Positions 34,822-43,013 of a stretch of DNA of 64,000 nt are shown here, one piece after another. Positions within the stretch are counted from its first letter, which is position 1; every line of letters starts with the position of its first letter. Under the pieces are notes generated by a model that was not told the DNA's origin, ran no database searches, and was given only the letters and a program-made list of their open reading frames with translations. Made by a program: the position numbers and the translations under genes. Source of the DNA: a candidate division TM6 bacterium GW2011_GWF2_37_49 (GTDB lineage: Bacteria > Babelota > Babeliae > Babelales > RVW-14). The stretch spans positions 1 to 64,000 of the forward strand of contig LBTE01000006.1 in NCBI GenBank assembly GCA_000989955.1. Direction: 5' to 3'.

Positions 34822-35493
34822 ATGGAAAAGAACGATTTAATTGTCGAAAATGATACACAAAAAGATTTGGTAGAAAGCGAAAAATTAGCAGAAGCCTCTG
34901 GTTGCGGATGTTCTGACGAAAATTGCGGCCATGATGCTCCGCAAAAAAGCCTAGAAGATCGCATAGATACGAAGTCTCAAAAAATTATTTATATTACTGA
35001 AGTAAGCACAGAATTGAAGAACGACCTCAAAGAGTCGATTTATTCACTTTTAATATTAAAAGAAGAAGTCGATTTTAAAAAGAAATTCATTCTTGAAAAA
35101 GTTCAAGGCATAAAAGATAAGGCGTTGCAGTTGTCTGAAACATATAAATTTAAGTTGGACGAAAAAGAGCATGCGAATGCGGAAAAAAGCGTAAATCAAT
35201 ATGCATCATTACTTGAAGGTATAAGTAAGGAAGTTGAGCGAGAGCTGGTTCATAGCTACATGCTTTTGAATGAGGGCGAAAATAAAATAGAAAAGCTGAT
35301 TGCTCCAATAAATGGGCCTGATTCTTTTGCCGAATATGTTGTCACCAGGACTAGGTGGACAAAGAAGTTTATTAAGGATTTGAGCAAGAATTTATCAGTG
35401 AGCTATTCGCGATATCTTTTTGGCTTTGAAGATCAAGAACGCAGGTTAACCGTTTTGGAATCAAATTTAAAGCATTACGCTTCGAATAAATAA
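34822..35493 (+). CDS. Helical cytoplasmic protein with a Cys-rich N-terminus, unknown function
   Basis: A 223-residue, charged, mostly helical protein with no signal peptide. Near its N-terminus is a compact Cys/His cluster, GCGCSDENCGH (C28, C30, C35, H37), that could bind a metal. The rest (about 60-220) looks like coiled coils rich in K, E and L. I chose the ATG at 34822, preceded by AGAGA; an earlier ATG at 34807 in the same frame has no ribosome site. It lies just before secD, but a 100-base gap separates them. I do not recognise the family. Confidence 0.65.
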   Translation: MEKNDLIVENDTQKDLVESEKLAEASGCGCSDENCGHDAPQKSLEDRIDTKSQKIIYITEVSTELKNDLKESIYSLLILKEEVDFKKKFILEKVQGIKDKALQLSETYKFKLDEKEHANAEKSVNQYASLLEGISKEVERELVHSYMLLNEGENKIEKLIAPINGPDSFAEYVVTRTRWTKKFIKDLSKNLSVSYSRYLFGFEDQERRLTVLESNLKHYASNK

Positions 35494-35598
35494 CTATTGA
35501 TAAGATGCTTAGATTTTGATAACTTTTGAGAAGTTAACTCTGGCAAAGTTTTGTGCAGCGGGAGTTGATTAGACAGAAGTTAAGACGAGGAGCTTTTG

Positions 35599-37260
35599 AT
35601 GGTTACAAAGAATCGGTTGGTTAATGTGTTGTTAACGCCTTTTATGGCTTGGGTGGCTGTTATAGTTATAGGCAGCTATTTCATGTTTTCGTTTGATCCT
35701 AAAATTCTTCGCGAGCCTGCAGAAAAACCCGGAATTGTTGGGACTTTGAGTAAGTATTATAATGCATTGAAGCTTACTTATATTAAAAAAGGTATAGATC
35801 TTGCCGGTGGTCTTTACTCCGTTTGGAGTGTTGACTTAGAAAAGGCTATCGAAGATAGATTGGGCATCGAAAATAAATCTTTTGATCAAATATTCAAAAA
35901 TAAGAATTTGAAGATTCTTCCAAAAGCTAAAGAAATTAAGAACGGCTCAATTATTCTTAGTTTTGAGACAGAAGAGGCTGCCAAGACATGCTTTAACTTG
36001 TTGCAAGAAATTAAGTCTGGCTCTCTTAAATTGAAAGTATCAGGAGATCAGGTTTTTGCTGAGTTAGCTCCTGAACTTGATAGAACAATTAGATCTGGCG
36101 CAGTTGAGCAGGCCGTGAGTGTTTTGACGAGCCGACTCGGTGGTTACGGAGTAGAGGGCGTGAGTGTTATCTCTCAGGGTGATCGCAAGGTCGTCGTACA
36201 GCTTCCAGGCGTTGAGGATCCTGAGCGCGTTAGAGCCTTAATTTCAAAGGCTGCGCATCTTGAATTTAAGATAGTAGAAAAAATTGGTGCAACTCGGGAT
36301 TCATTGCTTGACGCTTATGATGGAGAGTTGCCTTCCAATTTGGTTATCGTTTCAGGCAAGCCAATAGTTGATGAGGCCACTGGACTTGAAGAAGCAAGCC
36401 ACTACTTCTTGGTTTCGGCATTTCCTGATATGACTGGTGATAAGATCATTGACTCGTATGTATCGCGTGATGAATTTAATAAGCCTAATGTTGTATTTAA
36501 GATGGATAGCACGGGTGGTAAAGAGTTTGCCGAATTGACAGCAAACAATGTGGACCGCTCTATCGGTATAATCATGGATGATGTAATGATATCGTATCCA
36601 AAAATAAATCATGCTATTACAGGTGGATCGGCTTCCATTATTGGTATTGCGTCTCAGAAAGAGGCGGTTGATCTATCAATTGTTTTGAAATCTGGATCAT
36701 TGGTTGCACCTCTTAGACTTGAGCAAGAAAACCGTGTTGGCGCATCACTAGGTCAAGACTCGATCTACAAAGGCTTTATGTCATGCATAATCGCCATGCT
36801 TTTGATTTTCTTGTTTAGCTTTCTTTATTACAGAATTCCGGGGCTGTTGGCAGTTATAACCTTGCTTGTTAACTTGTTTTTTGTATTGTTGTTCTTGTCG
36901 TATTTTAATGCATCGCTTTCATTATCCGGTATCGCAGGTATCGTGCTTTCGCTTGGTATGGCAATTGACGCATCCATTCTGATTTATGAAAGAGCAAAAG
37001 AAGAATTGGCAGCAGGAGCATCTTTAAGGGCAGCAATTTTAGGTGGATTTGATAGCGCATTTGCTGTTATTATGGACTCGAACATTACAACGTTTTTGAC
37101 TGGGTTGGTACTATTTCAATTCGGTGGTCCAGCTGTAAGAAACTTTGCAACAACGCTTATGCTTGGTATTGTGGCAACGGTTCTCACAGGCGTTTACTTT
37201 TTAAAGGCTTTATTTTTGTTTATTTTTGATATACTTAATGTCAAATCAATGAAATTGTAA
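35599..37260 (+). CDS. secD: Protein translocase subunit SecD
   Basis: A 553-residue inner-membrane protein that, with SecF, uses the proton gradient to help pull proteins through the Sec channel. Seen are an N-terminal membrane segment, the GIDLAGGLYSVW motif, a periplasmic P1 region with RLGGYGVEGVSVISQGDRKVVVQLPGVEDPERVR, and the C-terminal five-helix block with SLSGIAGIVLSLGMAIDASILIYERAKEE, where the D and R/K typical of SecD are kept. The start is the ATG preceded by GAGGAG. No secF reading frame follows: the next features are tRNA-Met and plsY. Confidence 0.95.
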   Translation: MVTKNRLVNVLLTPFMAWVAVIVIGSYFMFSFDPKILREPAEKPGIVGTLSKYYNALKLTYIKKGIDLAGGLYSVWSVDLEKAIEDRLGIENKSFDQIFKNKNLKILPKAKEIKNGSIILSFETEEAAKTCFNLLQEIKSGSLKLKVSGDQVFAELAPELDRTIRSGAVEQAVSVLTSRLGGYGVEGVSVISQGDRKVVVQLPGVEDPERVRALISKAAHLEFKIVEKIGATRDSLLDAYDGELPSNLVIVSGKPIVDEATGLEEASHYFLVSAFPDMTGDKIIDSYVSRDEFNKPNVVFKMDSTGGKEFAELTANNVDRSIGIIMDDVMISYPKINHAITGGSASIIGIASQKEAVDLSIVLKSGSLVAPLRLEQENRVGASLGQDSIYKGFMSCIIAMLLIFLFSFLYYRIPGLLAVITLLVNLFFVLLFLSYFNASLSLSGIAGIVLSLGMAIDASILIYERAKEELAAGASLRAAILGGFDSAFAVIMDSNITTFLTGLVLFQFGGPAVRNFATTLMLGIVATVLTGVYFLKALFLFIFDILNVKSMKL

Positions 37261-37270
37261 TTCAAAATTT

Positions 37271-37344
37271 GGCGGCGTAGCTCAGTTGGTTAGAGCGACG
37301 GAATCATAATCCGTAGGTCTAGGGTTCGAATCCCTGCGCCGTTT
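37271..37344 (+). tRNA. tRNA-Met (anticodon CAT)
   Basis: D arm GCTCAGTTGGTTAGAGC, anticodon stem ACGGA/TCCGT around ATCATAA, and T arm with TTCGAAT are complete. The acceptor stem GGCGGCG/CGCCGTT has two G-T pairs at its end. CCA is not encoded, unlike the alanine tRNA in this window. Sequence details fit elongator methionine better than initiator; a lysidine-modified isoleucine tRNA cannot be fully excluded. It lies 10 bases after secD and 5 bases before the first possible plsY codon. Confidence 0.9.
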
Positions 37345-37349
37345 ATTTT

Positions 37350-37922
37350 ATAACGTCATTAATATTTTCTTATCTCATTGGTGCTATTCCAACAGGTTAT
37401 TGGATCTGTAAGTTTTTTTATGGCACGGATATTACCAAACGAGGCTCTGGCAACATTGGCGCAACAAATGTTGCAAGGGTCAATGGCAAGTTTTTATTTC
37501 TTCCGATTTTTTTAATTGACGCAGGCAAAAGCTATTTAGCTCTTTATTTCGTAGACTTAGGCTTTAATCAATTTTACGGATTTTATCCTCAGCCCTGGTT
37601 TCTGTTTTTGACAGCAAGCTGTTTATTGCTTGGCAATGCATATTCTATTTTTATCGGATTTAGGGGTGGGAAAGGCGTTGCAACAATGCTTGGTATAATA
37701 GCCTATCTTTTCTCTGTGACAAGTTTTTTAGTTTTTTGTGTTTTGTGGCTAGTAATTTATGCCGCAACAAAACACGCATTCATGGCCTCAATCGGAGCTA
37801 TGTTTTTATTTTTATCACTAGTTTTATTATTTTGCCATCTGACTAACGGGCAAGTTTTCTTTCTAGCCTGTCTTTTTATGTGGCTTTTATTTAGACATCA
37901 AAGCAATATCAATGGTTTTTGA
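37350..37922 (+). CDS. plsY: Glycerol-3-phosphate acyltransferase PlsY, no canonical start codon
   Basis: Adds the first acyl chain to glycerol 3-phosphate from acyl phosphate in the inner membrane. The frame is clearly PlsY: LIGAIPTGYW, then KRGSGNIGATNVAR (the glycerol-phosphate site), GKSYLALYF, and GFRGGKGVATMLG near the middle. It is open from 37323, inside the tRNA T arm, to 37922. It holds no ATG, GTG or TTG before the first conserved helix, and the first TTG (37608) would leave out half of the enzyme. The family would begin about where ATA (37350) or a nearby codon lies. Start coordinate is therefore provisional. A rare start codon, a sequence error, or translation of a processed transcript are all possible. 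Confidence 0.85.
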   Translation: MTSLIFSYLIGAIPTGYWICKFFYGTDITKRGSGNIGATNVARVNGKFLFLPIFLIDAGKSYLALYFVDLGFNQFYGFYPQPWFLFLTASCLLLGNAYSIFIGFRGGKGVATMLGIIAYLFSVTSFLVFCVLWLVIYAATKHAFMASIGAMFLFLSLVLLFCHLTNGQVFFLACLFMWLLFRHQSNINGF

Positions 37923-38034
37923 CTGACGACAAATTTCGAAGATTTCTTCTACATTTTTTTTCGCGTTGGCAATTTTTTTCGATAGTTGTCATGTAATACA
38001 GTTTTAAGTTGTTAAAGTACCTAAAATAAAGCTT

Positions 38035-38265
38035 TTTGCGTTTGGTTGTAAATCTACGATTGGAAGCTAGCTGTAAATGGCAGTGGCATTTTTCATTATT
38101 TTGAAAATTTTAATTCGGCAAGCCCAATCCAATCGCACGCTGCTGGCGGGGTCTAAAAAATTATCTTTTTCTTTGTAGCTCTGATAAATAGCCGCATGCG
38201 AGAAGCCATAGTCGATGTATCAATCTGCCTATGCATGTTTTGACATGGCGCAATGTTATGATGAA
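38035..38265 (-). repeat. Dispersed intergenic repeat A, copy 7
   Basis: Lies in the 537-bp gap between plsY and the first nucleotide transporter. It matches copy 5 over its whole length with only scattered changes, the main one being a TCTTTTTCTTTGTAGCTC segment in place of AATTTCTTGGCAGAGTC. The remainder of the gap is AT-rich with a possible upstream region for the transporter but no clear promoter. Confidence 0.88.
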
Positions 38266-38459
38266 AATAATTTGCAAAGTTTGACTAACGTCGCCTCTTC
38301 GGATAAAATTAAATACTCAATTCATATTCTTACATGCTTTATTTAAGACTATCACATCAGTGTAGGCGGCTCTGGGTTATAATTTTAAACAAAAAATTAG
38401 ATTATTTTTGAAATTGAAAAATTTTAAAAGGGACCTTTATTTTTAATTTTTAGGACTTT

Positions 38460-39788
38460 ATGATATTTGATAAATTAATTAAAATTTTATGGGGAGAATT
38501 ACACGGCAAAGAATTGCTCAAATTCGGCCTACTTTCATTGGGTTTTTTCTTTTTAATCGGTTCTTACTGGCCATTAAAAACATTAAAGGATTCAGTTTTT
38601 ATAAATATTGTTGGACCAGCATATCTTCCACTGGTTAAAATATTGTCATTGGCATTATTTTTCCCAATCGTTCTTTTATATTCTAAGCTTGTTGATATTT
38701 GGTCCAAAGAAAAAATAATTTATTCCGTAGTACTTATTTATGGCGTTTTAGGGTTTGTAATTGTTTATTTTTTAGGGCATCCTACAATCGGAGTTGCAAA
38801 TACAGTTCCAGGCGCAAATAGGCTTTTGGGTTGGTTTTTGTACGTTTTTGTAGAAAGTTTCATTTCTTTGATGGTTTCTTTGTACTGGTCATTTATAAAT
38901 GATATTACAACGCCAGAATCCGCTAAAAAAGGCTACGGAATGATTGCTTTCGGCACACAGCTTGGCGGATTCTTATTTACGTTATTCGGTAATTATCTGG
39001 CCTATGATGAAACAAAATACACAACAACTGTGCCAAAAATAGCCCTCATTTCTGTTCTTATGTTCTTTTTGATAGCTCTCGTTGTTTTTATTGTTGAAAA
39101 AGTAACACCACGTAATGAGCTAGAAAGCTATGGCCATCTGGTTAAACCTGAAACAAAAGAGCGTGTTGGTTTTTGGGATGGGCTTCAAATTATTCTGACA
39201 AGGCCTTATGTTCTCGGCATTTTTGGAATAATATTTTTTCAGGAATTTGTTACAACGATTCTTGGGCTTCAAATGTCGTTGCTCGCCAAGTTTACATACG
39301 CAGACCCTGGACTGTTAAATAAATTTTATTTTAATTTTTCAATGTGGGTACAGATTATTGCCTGCTTATTTGCGTTACTTGGAACATCGTATTTTCAGCG
39401 CAGATTTGGCATTAAATTTTGCTTAGTAACGTTTCCCCTGTTGTTGGGCGGAGTTATTATTGGATACGTTATTCATCCAACGCTTGCAACAATCACATAT
39501 GTCATGCTGATCGCAAAGTCACTAAATTATGCATTAAATCAACCAGCCAAAGAGGTTTTATACATCCCTACAACTAAGAGTGTTAAATTTAAATCAAAAG
39601 CATGGATAGACATGTTCGGAATGAGGTTTGGCAAGGCCAGTGGGTCATCTGTAAGTAATTTATTTGGCGGAGTAGTTGGTTTGACTGGTGGCGTAACATT
39701 GTGCTCTATTTTTGTTTGGGTTATTGTGTCAACTGTTGTTGGCAACATGTTCAAAAAAGTAGTTGATAATCGAGAAATAATTGAGTAA
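38460..39788 (+). CDS. NTT-type nucleotide transporter (ATP/ADP carrier-like), copy 1
   Basis: A 442-residue inner-membrane protein with about eleven to twelve hydrophobic segments. The first segment carries YWPLKTLKDSVFINIVGPAYLP, the region that in Tlc/Npt1 carriers of Rickettsia and Chlamydia contains the essential Lys. Later segments follow the NTT order, with FVLYSKLVD, FWSFINDIT and, near the C-terminus, AKEVLYIPTTKSVKFKSKAWIDMFG, a strong family signature. These carriers swap host ATP for bacterial ADP or import other nucleotides; substrate choice differs between copies and cannot be read from sequence. A second copy follows 74 bases later. Confidence 0.93.
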   Translation: MIFDKLIKILWGELHGKELLKFGLLSLGFFFLIGSYWPLKTLKDSVFINIVGPAYLPLVKILSLALFFPIVLLYSKLVDIWSKEKIIYSVVLIYGVLGFVIVYFLGHPTIGVANTVPGANRLLGWFLYVFVESFISLMVSLYWSFINDITTPESAKKGYGMIAFGTQLGGFLFTLFGNYLAYDETKYTTTVPKIALISVLMFFLIALVVFIVEKVTPRNELESYGHLVKPETKERVGFWDGLQIILTRPYVLGIFGIIFFQEFVTTILGLQMSLLAKFTYADPGLLNKFYFNFSMWVQIIACLFALLGTSYFQRRFGIKFCLVTFPLLLGGVIIGYVIHPTLATITYVMLIAKSLNYALNQPAKEVLYIPTTKSVKFKSKAWIDMFGMRFGKASGSSVSNLFGGVVGLTGGVTLCSIFVWVIVSTVVGNMFKKVVDNREIIE

Positions 39789-39862
39789 CAAATTGAAGTA
39801 AGTGTTGTATGTTTTATCATGCAAAATGATTATATCGGCAGCTTTTTGTGTAGGAGTTTGTG

Positions 39863-41173
39863 ATGTTATCGAGGCTGTTACGTTTTTTTTGGGGAGAGCT
39901 TACTTCTGATGAGCTAAAAAAGTTTGGCATGCTCGCTTGTACGTATCTTTTCATAATAGGAACTTACTGGTTAATGAGACCACTCAAAGACGCAATATTC
40001 ATGCGTGTTGTTGGTAAAAGTTATTTACCGGTTGCTAAAATAATATCTGTCCTGACCATGATTCCATTAATTTTGATCTATTCAAAATTAGTTGATATGT
40101 TTCAGAAACATAAACTTTTTTATATTTTATTTATTTTTTACGGTCTCATATTTTTAACAATAGCTTATTCTCTTGGTCATCCAAGCATAGGATTATCGAA
40201 TACAATTCAGGGAAAGGAACGACTTATCGGCTGGGCCTTTTATTTGGGAATTGAAAGTTTTGGCTCGTTGGCAATAGCTCTTTTTTGGTCATTCGTTGCA
40301 AGTACGTGTGATACGAAATCTGCAAAAAAGGGCTACTCCTTAATTATTTTTGGTGCACAATTTGGATCTGTGGCCGGTCCATTTTTAGCGTGTAAGGCAA
40401 CAATCATTGGTATGCAGCTGTTAGTTCTCATTGTTGCTTGCGGAATTCTGATTGTACCCGTGCTCATCAAAATTCTTTGGCATAAATATCCACATTTTTT
40501 TAACGAAATTGATGCCGACAAAAAAACATCAAAAACTAGCTCAGGACCGATTCAGGGGCTAAGACTTTTGTTCGCAAATAAATACTTGGTAGGTATTTTA
40601 GGACTTGTAACGCTTTACGAAATAATTGGAACAATAATAGATTATCAAATGAAATTTATGGCGAATGAATCATTTAATTCGGTTGAAGTTTTAACTGAGT
40701 TTCTTGGTGCATACGGGTTTTACGCCAATTTATTAGCTTTATTGTTTACACTTGTAGGCACAAATTTTTTTATTAGAAGATTCGGATTAGTTGCGTCTCT
40801 AGTTGCATATCCTTTAACCGTCGGGTTAGTTGTTATCATTGCATGGCTACAACCTACATTGTATGCCTTTTTTGCCGCTATGATAGCAATTAAAGGCTTC
40901 AGTTATGCTTTGAATAAGCCATGCGTCGAAATAATGTACATACCAACAAGTAAAGATGTAAAGTTTAAAGCAAAGAGCTGGATTGATGTTTTTGGAAGCC
41001 GATTGGCAAAGGCTTTTGGAGCAGGAATTAATGCCTTTTTTACAGAGATGTCCTCGTTGCTATTTTTCGGATCACTAATATCTTTGGGAATTGTAGGGAT
41101 TTGGATAGTTACTGCATTTTTTGTAGGTAAAAAGAATCAGCAACTTGTTAGAGATAATCAAATCATAGAATAG
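39863..41173 (+). CDS. NTT-type nucleotide transporter (ATP/ADP carrier-like), copy 2
   Basis: A 436-residue paralogue of the preceding transporter, moderately similar along its whole length. The first segment has YWLMRPLKDAIFMRVVGKSYLP, and the C-terminal signature is VEIMYIPTSKDVKFKAKSWIDVFGSR. The ATG at 39863 is chosen, with TAGGAG six bases upstream; a GTG three bases earlier is the alternative. The tandem arrangement suggests one transporter for energy exchange and another for net nucleotide uptake, as known from chlamydiae and rickettsiae. That division is inference. Confidence 0.93.
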   Translation: MLSRLLRFFWGELTSDELKKFGMLACTYLFIIGTYWLMRPLKDAIFMRVVGKSYLPVAKIISVLTMIPLILIYSKLVDMFQKHKLFYILFIFYGLIFLTIAYSLGHPSIGLSNTIQGKERLIGWAFYLGIESFGSLAIALFWSFVASTCDTKSAKKGYSLIIFGAQFGSVAGPFLACKATIIGMQLLVLIVACGILIVPVLIKILWHKYPHFFNEIDADKKTSKTSSGPIQGLRLLFANKYLVGILGLVTLYEIIGTIIDYQMKFMANESFNSVEVLTEFLGAYGFYANLLALLFTLVGTNFFIRRFGLVASLVAYPLTVGLVVIIAWLQPTLYAFFAAMIAIKGFSYALNKPCVEIMYIPTSKDVKFKAKSWIDVFGSRLAKAFGAGINAFFTEMSSLLFFGSLISLGIVGIWIVTAFFVGKKNQQLVRDNQIIE

Positions 41174-41178
41174 TTGAA

Positions 41179-41199
41179 GAAGGGCCGCAATGGCCCTTC
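41179..41199. terminator. Hairpin between convergent genes, likely bidirectional
   Basis: An 8-bp perfect stem, GAAGGGCC paired with GGCCCTTC around GCAAT, starts five bases after the transporter stop and ends ten bases before the stop of the converging gene. There is no clear T run on either side, so the terminator call is moderate. Confidence 0.55.
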
Positions 41200-41209
41200 A
41201 AATAAAAGA

Positions 41210-41782
41210 TTACTTCTTAAAATGAGGTTTCAAATAATCAAGCAAATTTGATGCCATTTCCGGAATCGAAACAAACAAAACATTTTTCAATTTATTGACA
41301 ATTTCTTCCAAAAATTGGATTGCCTCATCTTTGTTACTTAAAATTTGTTCAATAATTTCCGATCTGGCTTCATTTGTTGGCAAATCTTTTAGCATCGATA
41401 AATAAACGCTTGATTCCGCCCTCAAAGTGCTGTCTTCTGGATCATCATTGATTATATTTAGAAGGCCTAAAACCAAGTTAATTGTTTGATCTGTGATCGC
41501 TTTTTTGTCTTCAGAATTTTCTTCTTTTTCATTTTCAACATCGGCTGCCAGCTGAAAAAATGATGCTATTAAATTGCACGTCTCCTGCTGTTTTTCTTTT
41601 TTATCTTTGGCACCAGCAACTTTACCCATCTGGCTGCAAGAATTGGCCACACCCTGTAAAATTGTTTTAGGCGAAACTTTTCGAAGCTCCGTTGCATTTT
41701 TTTGAGTGTCAGCCATATCTTCTGCCAGCACACCACCAAAAAGGCTTAAATAAAGTGACATTGTCATGACAAATCTCTTCAT
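41210..41782 (-). CDS. Small exported helical protein, unknown function
   Basis: A 190-residue protein with a signal peptide (MKRFVMTMSLYLSLFGGVLA) and a charged, mostly alpha-helical mature part. It has one pair of cysteines around residues 50-70 (SCSQMG, ETCNLI) and many K/E residues. A hydrophobic segment, KLKNVLFVSIPEMASNLLDYL, is near the end. No domain is recognised. It is the last gene of a minus-strand pair with the GerMN-like gene. Confidence 0.7.
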   Translation of the reverse strand: MKRFVMTMSLYLSLFGGVLAEDMADTQKNATELRKVSPKTILQGVANSCSQMGKVAGAKDKKEKQQETCNLIASFFQLAADVENEKEENSEDKKAITDQTINLVLGLLNIINDDPEDSTLRAESSVYLSMLKDLPTNEARSEIIEQILSNKDEAIQFLEEIVNKLKNVLFVSIPEMASNLLDYLKPHFKK

Positions 41783-41871
41783 AATCTCTCTCCTCTAACC
41801 TTTGAAAAATAATGAAAAACAACATAACAACATGATACTGCTTTAAGTATACCTATTTCAAGAGTTTTATT

Positions 41872-42429
41872 TTAATTTCTAAACCCATCAATCGGCCATT
41901 GCTGTAAAAAACTCAAATGCGAATCTTCTAGAATCTTTCCGTTCACAAGCAGGCTTATAAAACTAATTTCTGGAGCCGCATTATTGATCGTTTTGAGAAG
42001 ACTTTCTACAAGTTGATATTTTCTGAATATAGACCATTCACCCCAAGCGAAACACTGATTCAGAGATATAAACACCTCCTGGTCATTGGCTGAAACGGCG
42101 ACATATTCTAAATCAATTTTCTTAGTGAATATTTTTTCATCAAGCTGAGTAGAAAGCCATGCATTTATCAAATGCTTTAAATTTTCGTTATTATTACCAC
42201 CACTCCAAATAATAACAGTGTCTTCATGCTTAAATTTATCATCCTTCCAAAAATAAATTTTGACTTTTTTGCGTGTAGATGCGTCTTTTTTTTGCAGTGG
42301 TGTATCGCTCTCTACAGCCCAGAAGTTCCAGCAAACAACTATCCAATTTTTTTGGATTAAAAACATTAATACACCAACTGTCAGGCAGGCTATCGAAATA
42401 ACCATAAATCTGAATTTATGTGTTTTCAT
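41872..42429 (-). CDS. Membrane-anchored GerMN-like domain protein
   Basis: A 185-residue protein with one N-terminal membrane helix (residues about 9-25) and a periplasmic domain. The order of strands (KVKIYFWKDD, VIIWSGGNNNENLKHLINAWL, KIDLEYVAVSANDQEVFISLNQCF, then a helix QLVESLLKTINNAAPEI and SFISLLVNGKIL) matches the GerMN fold first described in the spore-germination protein GerM. In non-spore-formers, GerMN proteins sit near peptidoglycan or envelope genes; function is not settled. Identification is by pattern, so moderate. Confidence 0.5.
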   Translation of the reverse strand: MKTHKFRFMVISIACLTVGVLMFLIQKNWIVVCWNFWAVESDTPLQKKDASTRKKVKIYFWKDDKFKHEDTVIIWSGGNNNENLKHLINAWLSTQLDEKIFTKKIDLEYVAVSANDQEVFISLNQCFAWGEWSIFRKYQLVESLLKTINNAAPEISFISLLVNGKILEDSHLSFLQQWPIDGFRN

Positions 42430-42477
42430 ATTAAACTTTCTGTTTTACTTCAAGTTAAAAGGCATGTTTTATGTTCT

Positions 42478-42895
42478 GTGACACCGCCCAGCTTAAAAGC
42501 TGTGGCTTCTCAATCTAAATTTGAATGTCACTGATTTTGAACATATTTTTTAATTATTTCTTTATCACATTTACCAACTGTCTCCGCAAAATAGCCATCG
42601 GACCAAAAGCTATCTCCACACAAAAATTCTTCTAATTCTGGAAATTCTGCCAGTATCACATTGGCACTTCCACCATTAAACAGCTGTGCCGCCATACTAA
42701 CACTGATGTTTGGCCTCAATTGGACCAACATGTGAATGTGGTACATTAATCTATGCTTCGTATGCGAATCCGACAAATACTTATTCATGTTTGATAGTAT
42801 GCCATTCTTATTGGCGACTTGCAAAAATACTCGCTTTTTGCTTCATCGCCAAGAGGACTCGCATTCATCACCAGGTTTAAAACCCTGGGGTTTTC
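42478..42895 (-). mobile_element. IS200/IS605-type element, internally deleted
   Basis: The transposase remnant is flanked by short imperfect hairpins typical of this family: CCCAGCTTAAAAGCTGTGG at 42487-42505 (right end on the minus strand) and CACCAGGTTTAAAACCCTGGGG at 42869-42890 (left end). The right side closes with GTGTCAC-like sequence near 42478, as such elements do. Elements of this type move as single-stranded circles and leave no target duplication. The full element would be about 165 bp longer. Confidence 0.75.
42528..42788 (-). pseudogene. tnpA: IS200/IS605 TnpA transposase with an in-frame internal deletion
   Basis: Eighty-six residues. The N-terminus SHTKHRLMYHI corresponds to the start of normal TnpA. 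It is joined directly to HMLVQLRPNISVSMAAQLF, which normally lies some 50-60 residues later, after the catalytic HUH pair. The C-terminal half is intact, with FPELEEFLCGDSFWSDGYFAETVG and the YVQNQ end that holds the catalytic Tyr. The apparent HIH is made by the joined ends. Without the deleted core strands it should not be active. It could still be moved by an active relative elsewhere. Confidence 0.82.
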
Positions 42896-43013
42896 TGCTC
42901 AATTTTGAAAATTATTGCTGGCATCAATTTGCTTTGTTATTATTCAAACGAATTTCCATTGATTTTTATTTTGATATTTACTGCTTACGCCTATTTTTTG
43001 AGGAGCTGGGCCA

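Noticed and set aside
37608-37922. Short 104-codon plsY starting at the TTG at 37608
   Set aside because: It would lack the KRGSGNIGATN active-site segment, while the upstream frame is intact and conserved.
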